Below, one piece after another: positions 6,922 to 11,868 of a DNA stretch of 11,868 nucleotides (position 1 is the stretch's first letter; each line of letters opens with the position of its first letter). Below the pieces are notes generated by a model, which was not told where the DNA came from, made no database searches, and saw nothing but the letters and a program-made list of their open reading frames with translations. Source of the DNA: Nitrospirota bacterium. GTDB taxonomy: Bacteria > Nitrospirota > Thermodesulfovibrionia > Thermodesulfovibrionales > JdFR-88. A program made the position numbers and the translations under genes. Where the stretch lies: positions 1-11,868 of the forward strand of contig JAJYGJ010000177.1 of NCBI GenBank assembly GCA_021790695.1. The letters run 5' to 3'.

Positions 6922-7384
6922 GGGTCAGTTTGATCAAAGCACGCCGGGCAAGGCACATATTTAATCCGGGGGCGTTTGTATCTGCCCGCCCCTTTCATGC
7001 CGGTCGCCCCTGCCCCAAAAAGCCTGCGGGCTTTTTGGGGACCCCTTTGGCGGTTCCGGCCGTATCCCTCCCGCCAAGGCGGGATTGAATCGTCTTCAGG
7101 GCGAAGAGCAAAAGGTCTGGCAGGATACGGCGCTGCACATCCGTCCTTGCTCCCTTCTTCAAGGGACAGCCAATATTATCCGGGGGCGTTTTGTATCTGC
7201 CCGCTTTTATGTGATGAGGGAGAGCCCATACCTGCCTGTTCTACGAAAGAGGGGAAGGGCCGACGGACGAGAGACGGCGTGTCTTAAAAAGCGGGTTGAT
7301 CGCTCTTCAAAACGGTTAAACGGATACTTTGAGTTACGCCCGGAACGGCCGCCCCGAATGAATAGGGCAGGCAGGTAAATGGGC
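6922..7384. repeat. Dispersed mosaic repeat, copy B (fills the rseC/7414-gene divergent spacer)
   Basis: This is the same direct orientation and block order as copy A at 3612-4053. B differs by an extra segment of about 70 bp at 6999-7068 that carries a perfect hairpin (7013-7040). B also has a second partial copy of its own left block: the stretch TCCGGGGGCGTTTTGTATCTG near 7179-7199 echoes 6965-6984. Just outside the left end, GGCAGCGGGTCAGTT (6916-6930) is found inverted at 11601-11615. The right end lies some 18 bp before the -10 box of the 7414 gene, so the element may have supplied upstream promoter sequence. No gene is supported inside it. Confidence 0.75.
7013..7040. repeat. Perfect 12-bp inverted repeat inside repeat copy B
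   Basis: CCCCAAAAAGCC and GGCTTTTTGGGG flank a TGCG loop. It looks terminator-like but lies between two divergent genes, where no terminator is expected, and there is no T-run after the stem on either strand. It is absent from copy A, so it marks a module gained by B or lost by A. Confidence 0.7.
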
Positions 7385-7398
7385 TGTGATCGCTTTTA

Positions 7399-7407
7399 TG
7401 TTAAAAT
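7399..7407 (+). promoter_or_regulatory. Candidate extended -10 box for the 7414 gene
   Basis: TGTTAAAAT, with hexamer TAAAAT at 7402-7407, is identical to the string upstream of ileS. Only six bases separate it from the ATG at 7414, so transcription would begin at or next to the start codon. No good -35 is visible, and no Shine-Dalgarno sequence lies between the box and the ATG. Confidence 0.4.
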
Positions 7408-7413
7408 CCTCCA

Positions 7414-8424
7414 ATGAAAAAATCCACAATGAAATCCAATCTGCGGGGGCGGAGGCCGAAACCAAAACCGCTCGATATGGGGAAGATAAAGACCGTACCG
7501 CTGGCGGGAAGGAAATCCAAAGTGGAAATCGGACTGTCCGCCGGACCCGTGCCGGCCGGCAGCCTGTTTGCGGATTTCTGGCGGAGCCTGCCCGATGTCC
7601 TGGCCGCCGGGGCCTTGAAGGCGGTGGTGGAAAAAATAGCGCGGGCGCGCGAGAAGGACAGGCCCGTCGTTCTGGGAATGGGGGCGCACCCCATAAAGGC
7701 CGGTCTTTCGCCCGTCATCATAGACCTGATCGAACGCGGGATAATAACGGCCGTCGCCACCAACGGGGCCGCCATAATCCATGATTTCGAGCTTGCCTTC
7801 ATAGGGCGGACTTCGGAGGACGTGGCGGAGGAGCTTTGCAAAGGTACGTTCGGCATGGCCAGGGAGACAGGCGTTAATCTTAACCGGGCCGTCAAAAACG
7901 GCGTCAAAGACGGCCTCGGGCTGGGAGAGTCCGTCGGCAGGGCCATAAGCAGGGGCCGTTTCCCTTACAAGGAGAAAAGCATTTTCGCCCGGGGATACGG
8001 GCATGGGATTCCGATGACCGTGCATGTCACGATGGGGGCCGATATAATCCACATGCACCCTTCCGCGGACGGGGCGGCGACCGGAGAGGCCAGTCTGAGG
8101 GATTTCAGGCTCTTCGCTTCCGTGCTCGCGGGGCTCGATGGCGGCGTTTACATCAACCTTGGCTCGGCCGTCGTGCTGCCGGAGGTTTTTCTGAAGGCCC
8201 TGACCGTCGCCAGAAACCTGGGCCACCGGACGGAAAACATAACGACCGTGAACATGGATTTCATCCAGCACTACAGGCCAAGGGAAAACGTCCTCAGAAG
8301 ACCTACCATCCGGGGCGGCGCCTCTTACGCGCTGACCGGACATCACGAGATAATGTTGCCGCTTCTTGCCGCCGGGATAATCGAATTCCTGGATGGGCGG
8401 GGAGGGAATAAAGTCCAGCTTTAA
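7414..8424 (+). CDS. Conserved protein of unknown function, possible deoxyhypusine-synthase-like Rossmann fold
   Basis: The 336-residue protein has no signal peptide or membrane helix and a very basic N-terminus (about 1-37). Its core holds glycine/histidine-rich motifs that look like a conserved active site: GMGAHPIKAGLSP (88-100), NGAAIIHDFE (117-126), GYGHGIPMTVH (194-204), GADIIHMHPSADG (208-220) and NLGSAVVLPEVFLKAL (248-263). By eye, the HPIKAGL...NGAAIIHDFE part resembles the deoxyhypusine-synthase-like domain of LOR/SDH-type proteins, which has a GNALAVHDIE-like motif. I infer a nucleotide-binding Rossmann-like enzyme but cannot name a substrate. The start at 7414 has no ribosome binding site; the Met at codon 6 is an alternative. 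It lies 49 bp upstream of the receiver-SPOR gene, which has its own promoter-like sequence. Confidence 0.8.
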   Translation: MKKSTMKSNLRGRRPKPKPLDMGKIKTVPLAGRKSKVEIGLSAGPVPAGSLFADFWRSLPDVLAAGALKAVVEKIARAREKDRPVVLGMGAHPIKAGLSPVIIDLIERGIITAVATNGAAIIHDFELAFIGRTSEDVAEELCKGTFGMARETGVNLNRAVKNGVKDGLGLGESVGRAISRGRFPYKEKSIFARGYGHGIPMTVHVTMGADIIHMHPSADGAATGEASLRDFRLFASVLAGLDGGVYINLGSAVVLPEVFLKALTVARNLGHRTENITTVNMDFIQHYRPRENVLRRPTIRGGASYALTGHHEIMLPLLAAGIIEFLDGRGGNKVQL

Positions 8425-8432
8425 GAATTAAC

Positions 8433-8462
8433 TTGAAATTAGCCGTTTTAATGTGAAATAAT
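8433..8462 (+). promoter_or_regulatory. Promoter of the receiver-SPOR gene
   Basis: TTGAAA (8433-8438) and AATAAT (8457-8462) are 18 bp apart in the short AT-rich gap after the 7414 gene. The start point would lie near 8468-8470, only 4-6 nt before the ATG at 8474. No ribosome binding site is visible, which suggests a leaderless or near-leaderless message. Confidence 0.5.
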
Positions 8463-8473
8463 CTTTCGTCTCG

Positions 8474-10252
8474 ATGACGAAAAATGTACTTGTAATAGAG
8501 AAGGAATTTGATGCCGCAAGGCAGATAGCAAAGGCCCTCGAAGCCGAAGGCTACTTCGTTTTTACGGCCTCCTCGGCGGAGGCCGGTCTTGTGATGGCAA
8601 GGAGAGTAAAACCCTCTCTTATCTTCCTGGATCTCCCGGTTAAAGACGCCGGGGGGATAGAATTCCTGAACAGGCTGAGAGCAGTGGAATTCCTGCGCAA
8701 GGTGCCAATACTTCTTCTCATCGAAAAAGAACAGGAATACGAGCCCGGGTTGCGGGACTTATACGGCATAGTCAATTTTGTAAGGACGCCTGTGAATGAT
8801 GCCGAGGTCATCGCCAAGAGCAAGGCAACACTGGAGGGCATATCCTCCGGCGCACAGGACAACGGACCCTTTTCCTCCGATGAGGAAGAACTCGCCGGTG
8901 AGGAAAGCCCCGCCCCTCATGCGGATAACCCTGATGAGGATAACATTGTAAGACTTTCCGCGGAGGCGTCGAATGAGGCGGAGACCCATGCGGCCCCCCC
9001 GGCGGATTTTTCAGCGGATTTTTCAAACCCGCCTGAAGACGTGCCGGATGCGGGTTATGAGATACCCGATGAAGACATGAACGGGCTGGCCGTCGAAGGG
9101 TATTTAGCCGGGGGTGAATATGAGCCGCCCCCGGCGGCTATCCATCCGGAAGAAGCGGAAAGCCGGGTTGAGGGACAAGGTGAAGAAGCTGAAATCTGGA
9201 GGATGGACCGATCCGGTCTGGACCGTGATGATTTGGACCGCGACGGGCTGGACCGTGCGGGGCGGCCGGAACAGGACCAATTGGCCGGGCCTGAGATTTC
9301 AAGTGGGGCGAAGACCACGGCGGATGCCGGGGCGGACGCCCGCGGGTCCGGGTTTGCGGCCCGGATTGAGCGGGCGATGAGCAGCCAGAAGAATCTTTTC
9401 GGAGAAAAGGATATGGCGACTCCGTCCAGCGGGGAGGAAAAGAAGATCGAGGGTAAAAAGAAAGGGGCCGGATCTGGCATGGAAGAAGAAAAAACAGACG
9501 GGCAGACCGGAGGCGGCCTGCCTCCAATTAACGAAGACGAAGGCGGACTGCCACCAGTTAACGAACGGACAAAGAATAAAAAAAGTACGAGGAAAAGTCT
9601 TGTGCTTGTACTGGCGGTTGTGCTTCTGGGGGCCGCGGCCTCTTTTGTCTTTTTCATGCACTTCCCGCCCGGGAAAAAAGCGAGTCCCTTTGTCCGGACG
9701 AGTGAAGGACAGCCCGTGATAATAGAACAAAATACCCCGGCATTCGTCGCCACTTCAGACGCCCCGGACGCCCAGCCGTCCGCCAATGCGCCGTCTGCCG
9801 GCCAGCCGTTAGCCGCCCAGCCGTTAGCCGCCCAGCCGGCTGCGGGGGCCCAAAGGCCTGAAAGGCTTGTTAAGCCCGAAACGCCTGTTAAGCCTGGGAA
9901 GCTTGTAAGGCATGAAAAAATTGCCCGCGCGAGAGGCGGCAAAAACGGGAAAATAAAAATCGGAGCGAGACACCCGGCCCACGGTTTTCAGGCCTCGCAG
10001 GCCTCGCAGGCCTCGCCGCGCCGCCGCGCCCATTCGTTGCAGGTAGGGGCCTTTTTGAGCCGGGCAAACGCACTCAAGCTGGCCGGAAAACTTAAGTCCG
10101 AGGGATTTCATGCATATATCGGGAAATCATCGAAAAACGGCAAACCTCTTTACAGGGTGCTGGTCGGAAAGTTCAGATCGCTTCGCGATGAGAGGACCGG
10201 TTTCGAAAAACTGAAGAAAAGGGGATTTAAACCCTTTCCTTTTCAGAGATGA
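8474..10252 (+). CDS. Receiver (REC)-linker-transmembrane-SPOR domain protein
   Basis: The 592-residue protein has four parts. Residues 3-120 look like a response-regulator receiver fold with the phospho-acceptor candidate Asp53 (LIFLDLPVKDAGG), but it is degenerate. The acidic pair reads E9-K10, the conserved Thr/Ser is Ile84, and the Lys before Pro reads R104-T105-P106. Residues 125-373 are an acidic, Pro/Gly-rich, presumably disordered linker with short repeats. Residues 375-397 form one hydrophobic helix after KNKKSTRKS, which predicts an N-in topology. Residues 400-515 are a Pro/Ala/Lys-rich periplasmic spacer. Residues 520-590 are a SPOR domain (SLQVGAF..., then YRVLVGKF), a family that binds denuded septal peptidoglycan glycans. 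A receiver and SPOR in one chain is an unusual arrangement. I infer a link between a cytoplasmic input and cell-wall binding. No kinase is adjacent. Confidence 0.85.
   Translation: MTKNVLVIEKEFDAARQIAKALEAEGYFVFTASSAEAGLVMARRVKPSLIFLDLPVKDAGGIEFLNRLRAVEFLRKVPILLLIEKEQEYEPGLRDLYGIVNFVRTPVNDAEVIAKSKATLEGISSGAQDNGPFSSDEEELAGEESPAPHADNPDEDNIVRLSAEASNEAETHAAPPADFSADFSNPPEDVPDAGYEIPDEDMNGLAVEGYLAGGEYEPPPAAIHPEEAESRVEGQGEEAEIWRMDRSGLDRDDLDRDGLDRAGRPEQDQLAGPEISSGAKTTADAGADARGSGFAARIERAMSSQKNLFGEKDMATPSSGEEKKIEGKKKGAGSGMEEEKTDGQTGGGLPPINEDEGGLPPVNERTKNKKSTRKSLVLVLAVVLLGAAASFVFFMHFPPGKKASPFVRTSEGQPVIIEQNTPAFVATSDAPDAQPSANAPSAGQPLAAQPLAAQPAAGAQRPERLVKPETPVKPGKLVRHEKIARARGGKNGKIKIGARHPAHGFQASQASQASPRRRAHSLQVGAFLSRANALKLAGKLKSEGFHAYIGKSSKNGKPLYRVLVGKFRSLRDERTGFEKLKKRGFKPFPFQR
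9203..9262 (+). repeat. Four 15-bp tandem units coding for (M/L)DRxx
   Basis: Four in-frame units of 15 bp encode MDRSG, LDRDD, LDRDG and LDRAG (residues 244-263) in the cytoplasmic linker. Each keeps a TGGACCG core. Units have diverged at third positions, so the expansion is not recent. Confidence 0.75.
9803..9841 (+). repeat. 15-bp tandem repeat coding for QPLAA
   Basis: CAGCCGTTAGCCGCC occurs twice exactly (9803-9817, 9818-9832), followed by a decayed third unit CAGCCGGCT. The exact match suggests a recent slippage event in the periplasmic spacer of the SPOR protein. Confidence 0.8.
9989..10015 (+). repeat. Three exact 9-bp tandem units coding for QAS
   Basis: CAGGCCTCG is repeated three times without change just before the SPOR domain. 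Being in frame, copy-number changes would alter the spacer length without breaking the gene. Confidence 0.85.
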
Positions 10253-10302
10253 ACCTACCTCAAAATTGACTTTAAAGGTGCATTAGATGTGCTTTTCCCG
10301 TC

Positions 10303-10372
10303 ATTCCGGGCTTGACCCGGAATCCGGCGGCGTTGTCCTTTTTCCGGGAAAGTCATCCCGCCACAGGCGGGA
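10303..10372. repeat. REP-like paired hairpins in the convergent spacer
   Basis: Two perfect hairpins lie close together. ATTCCGGG-CTTGA-CCCGGAAT is at 10303-10323, and TCCCGCC-ACA-GGCGGGA at 10356-10372. The first belongs to the TCATTCCGGGCTTGACCCGG type of palindrome, which is widely dispersed in bacterial genomes. The second shares both arms with the hairpins in repeat copies A and B. Lying between two convergent genes, they may also serve as a bidirectional transcription or mRNA 3' boundary. Confidence 0.65.
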
Positions 10373-10382
10373 CTGGAGTTTA

Positions 10383-10419
10383 CCCCGTACCGCGATATAA
10401 TATCTATCGGGATGCGGGG
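10383..10419. repeat. Imperfect 15-bp inverted repeat in the convergent spacer
   Basis: CCCCGTACCGCGATA (10383-10397) and TATCGGGATGCGGGG (10405-10419) flank TAATATC, with 12 of 15 positions complementary. There is no T-run on either side. It may be part of the REP-like cluster beside it or a 3' end structure for the SPOR gene. Confidence 0.45.
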
Positions 10420-10569
10420 CCGGTATGACTCCAAACACCTTAACAGGACTCCACATTTGATGCATTCCTCAATTGACGCAAATTTCCGTGCAAATGCGGT
10501 AAATTCAAGCTCTTTCAGGCTTTCATCTACAATTTGTTCGCAACGATAAAGTTTATAAGGCAGAGGATG

Positions 10570-11490
10570 CTATTCAAAAAACAGCATTCGCTCTAAAGTT
10601 GTGACGACGAGGTTTCCCAGGTTGTTGAGGTCGTAACCGCCTTCCAGCACGAAGACGGCCGGCGCACCCGGGGCCGCGGCCAGTATGCCTTCCGTAATTC
10701 CCCTTATACCCTCTTCGGATACGTTTATCGAGGCCAGGGGGTCCCCGCTGTATATGTCATAGCCCGCCGATACGAGGACGACGTCCGGCTTGAACCGCGC
10801 CATCAGGGGCGGAAGCAAATCCTGATAGACCCTCAGGTATTGTTTTACCCCGGAACCCGCCGCCATCGGAACATTGTAGGTCGCGCCGGTCCCGGCTCCC
10901 ACGCCCCGCTCGGAATCCGCGCCGGTGCCGGGGTAGAACGGGTACTGGTGGGTGCTGAAGTAGAAGACGGAGGGGTCTTCATAGAAGATGTGCTGGGTGC
11001 CGTTTCCGTGATGGACGTCGAAATCCACGATGAAGACCCGCTTGAATCCGAATCCCTGGGCCGCCCTTGCCCCGACCGCCACATTGTTGAAGATGCAAAA
11101 ACCCATGGCGCGGTCTTTCTCCGCATGGTGGCCCGGCGGTCTTATCGCGCAGAACGCCCTGTCCAGCTCGCCTGCTTTTATCAGGCGCAACGCCTCGATA
11201 ACGGCGCCCGCGGCGAACAGGGCGGCCTCATACGAACCCGGGGATATATAGGTGTCAGGGTCGAAATAGCCGGTGAAACCGGCCACCCTCCGGACATATT
11301 CCGGGTCGTGCACCGCCTCGATCTCGCGCGGGTCCGCCTTCCGCGGTTTTTGATGGATGAGCCTGCCGCCCACCGCGGATTCCCGGACGGCCCTGGCTAT
11401 CGCCACCAGCCTTTCCCCGCATTCGGGGTGCCCGGCCGGGGTCTCATGCCTTAAAAATATTTCGTCATAAAAAAATCCCACCCTTTTCAC
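10570..11490 (-). CDS. Histone deacetylase family protein (class II HDAC / AcuC / acetylpolyamine amidohydrolase type)
   Basis: This 306-residue cytoplasmic, zinc-dependent amidohydrolase removes acetyl groups from lysine side chains or polyamines; the substrate cannot be told from sequence. All active-site residues are present: His121-His122 in RPPGHHAEKDRAMGFCIFNN (118-136 region), zinc ligands Asp158 and His160 in DFDVHHGNGT, the third ligand Asp250 in SAGYDIYSGDP, and the catalytic Tyr286 in LEGGYD. Substrate-rim and structural motifs HPE (21-23) and YPFYPGTG (183-190) fit the family. The start is GTG at 11490. AAGGA ends only one base before it, too close for normal ribosome binding, while TATACT lies eight bases upstream, suggesting a leaderless start. 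It converges on the SPOR gene. No acetyltransferase or acetoin gene is adjacent. Confidence 0.9.
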   Translation of the reverse strand: MKRVGFFYDEIFLRHETPAGHPECGERLVAIARAVRESAVGGRLIHQKPRKADPREIEAVHDPEYVRRVAGFTGYFDPDTYISPGSYEAALFAAGAVIEALRLIKAGELDRAFCAIRPPGHHAEKDRAMGFCIFNNVAVGARAAQGFGFKRVFIVDFDVHHGNGTQHIFYEDPSVFYFSTHQYPFYPGTGADSERGVGAGTGATYNVPMAAGSGVKQYLRVYQDLLPPLMARFKPDVVLVSAGYDIYSGDPLASINVSEEGIRGITEGILAAAPGAPAVFVLEGGYDLNNLGNLVVTTLERMLFFE

Positions 11491-11498
11491 GTCCTTAA

Positions 11499-11504
11499 AG
11501 TATA
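11499..11504 (-). promoter_or_regulatory. Candidate -10 box for the HDAC-family gene
   Basis: TATACT on the minus strand differs from the consensus at one position and ends eight bases before the GTG start. Possible -35 sequences at 17-19 bp (GTCACT, TGTCAC, CTGTCA) are weak. The predicted transcript begins within about two bases of the start codon. Confidence 0.4.
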
Positions 11505-11549
11505 GCCCAATTCAAACGCCAAGTGACAGGCTCCGGGCGCCCCGGTAAT

Positions 11550-11609
11550 GGGTCAGTTTGATTAATGCAGGCCGGGCCCGGCGTTGTCCGGCAAAACGCG
11601 AACTGACCC
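11550..11609. repeat. Short inverted-repeat element related to the ends of repeats A and B (copy C)
   Basis: GGGTCAGTT (11550-11558) and AACTGACCC (11601-11609) are perfect 9-bp inverted ends, about 60 bp overall. The left 27 bp match the left end of copy B at 24 of 27 positions and of copy A at 22 of 27. The right side, AACTGACCCGCTGCC (11601-11615), is the reverse complement of the left flank of B (6916-6930). The centre holds the palindrome GCCGGGCCCGGC (11571-11582). It looks like a minimal or solo-end form of the same family. Confidence 0.6.
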
Positions 11610-11623
11610 GCTGCCAGCAGCCT

Positions 11624-11640
11624 CCGCGCCTTTGGCGCGG
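11624..11640. repeat. Hairpin CCGCGCC-TTT-GGCGCGG
   Basis: A perfect 7-bp stem with a 3-nt loop, 15 bp beyond the short inverted-repeat element. It resembles a REP-type module. No T-run follows. It lies between divergently arranged genes, so a terminator role is unlikely. Confidence 0.5.
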
Positions 11641-11708
11641 GGTTCCGGACACCACCCTTTTCCGCCCGTGATTTGCCTTTGAAAATAACGTTAAACCGGT
11701 TGCTTCCG

Positions 11709-11724
11709 TTTATAGGCCTATAAA
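11709..11724. promoter_or_regulatory. 16-bp perfect palindrome upstream of the last gene, candidate operator
   Basis: TTTATAGGCCTATAAA is a perfect palindrome in an AT-rich stretch, about 100 bp before the ATG at 11826 and just upstream of TTGACC (11735-11740). Its size and place suit binding by a dimeric regulator. As a hairpin it would be mostly A-T, so an RNA role is less likely. The regulator is not identifiable here. Confidence 0.35.
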
Positions 11725-11744
11725 AAAAACAGTTTTGACCTAAC

Positions 11745-11772
11745 TTAAAAAAGTGTGTTATTTTTATATACT
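11745..11772 (+). promoter_or_regulatory. Possible promoter of the last gene
   Basis: TTAAAA (11745-11750) and TATACT (11767-11772) are 16 bp apart. A better -35, TTGACC (11735-11740), is 26 bp from TATACT and so cannot pair with it, though it could pair at 17 bp with the weaker TTATTT (11758-11763). The start point would be around 11779, giving a leader of about 45 nt that contains a normal ribosome binding site. Confidence 0.35.
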
Positions 11773-11825
11773 CTGGAGTTTACGGATTGTCCGAAAAAAA
11801 ACTAAAAAACTAAGGAGTCCAAAGG

Positions 11826-11868
11826 ATGCTCATCATAGGCGAGAAACTAAGCATAATAGCCAAAAGGG
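11826..11868 (+). CDS. 5' end of a gene, possibly a pterin-binding (methyltetrahydrofolate) methyltransferase family protein
   Basis: Only 14 codons are inside the window: MLIIGEKLSIIAKR. AAGGAG (11812-11817) lies eight bases before the ATG, an ideal ribosome binding site, in contrast to most neighbours. An MLIIGE(K/R) start followed by a short polar/hydrophobic stretch is typical of the dihydropteroate-synthase-fold methyltetrahydrofolate:corrinoid methyltransferases (AcsE/MetH-pterin type). That assignment is from the N-terminus alone and should be treated as a hint. Confidence 0.5.
   Translation, partial: MLIIGEKLSIIAKR

Noticed and set aside
7013..7040. Intrinsic terminator
   Set aside because: Although the stem is perfect and contains T/A runs, no T-tract follows it and the flanking genes point away from each other, so it is treated as part of the repeat.
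7085..7378. Plus-strand 97-codon open frame in repeat copy B starting MNRLQGEEQ, with a similar start in copy A
   Set aside because: The shared N-terminal part follows from the shared DNA block. The frames diverge completely after it, and there is no ribosome binding site.
9055..9942. 295-codon minus-strand open frame rich in Ser and Pro
   Set aside because: It is antisense to the low-complexity linker of the receiver-SPOR gene. The Ser/Pro content follows from the complementary codons.

Overview
The window looks like chromosomal DNA of a GC-rich, Gram-negative-type anaerobe, with mostly housekeeping content. My best guess is Nitrospirota or a neighbouring deltaproteobacterial-type lineage; this is inference from gene style only. 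The reasons are lspA, an RseC-family membrane protein, a SPOR-domain protein (so a periplasm and a peptidoglycan-binding system), an EF-G paralogue of the type with a GHGGSGKT P-loop, and a truncated last gene whose first residues resemble pterin-binding methyltransferases of the acetyl-CoA pathway. No prophage, CRISPR array, insertion sequence with a transposase, or toxin-antitoxin pair is visible.

Layout. Positions 1-130 (minus strand) carry the 5' end of a class II tRNA, probably Tyr, and a complete tRNA-Gly(GCC), with a good promoter at 174-202. Positions 274-3533 (minus) are the ileS-lspA pair, joined by an ATGA overlap. Positions 3558-4134 are a gene-free spacer holding repeat copy A. 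Positions 4135-6231 (minus) encode an EF-G-like GTPase, and 6423-6851 (minus) an RseC-family protein. Positions 6852-7413 are a divergent spacer holding repeat copy B. On the plus strand, 7414-8424 encode a conserved protein I cannot name with confidence, and 8474-10252 a receiver-linker-transmembrane-SPOR protein. Positions 10253-10569 are a convergent spacer full of hairpins. Positions 10570-11490 (minus) encode a class II histone-deacetylase-family amidohydrolase. Positions 11491-11825 hold a short inverted repeat related to the ends of A and B, a 16-bp palindrome and the leader of the last, truncated gene at 11826.

The genes do not form one obvious pathway. IleS, LspA, EF-G and the tRNAs are translation or envelope housekeeping. 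RseC, LspA and the SPOR protein act at the inner membrane or periplasm. The points most worth a second look are: a degenerate receiver domain tethered through one membrane helix to a periplasmic SPOR domain; an EF-G-like protein whose NKxD guanine-specificity motif reads GEME; a mosaic dispersed repeat present twice in full and once as a short inverted-end form; and a recurring start architecture in which a -10-like hexamer lies only 6-11 nt before the start codon, suggesting leaderless or near-leaderless messages for several genes.
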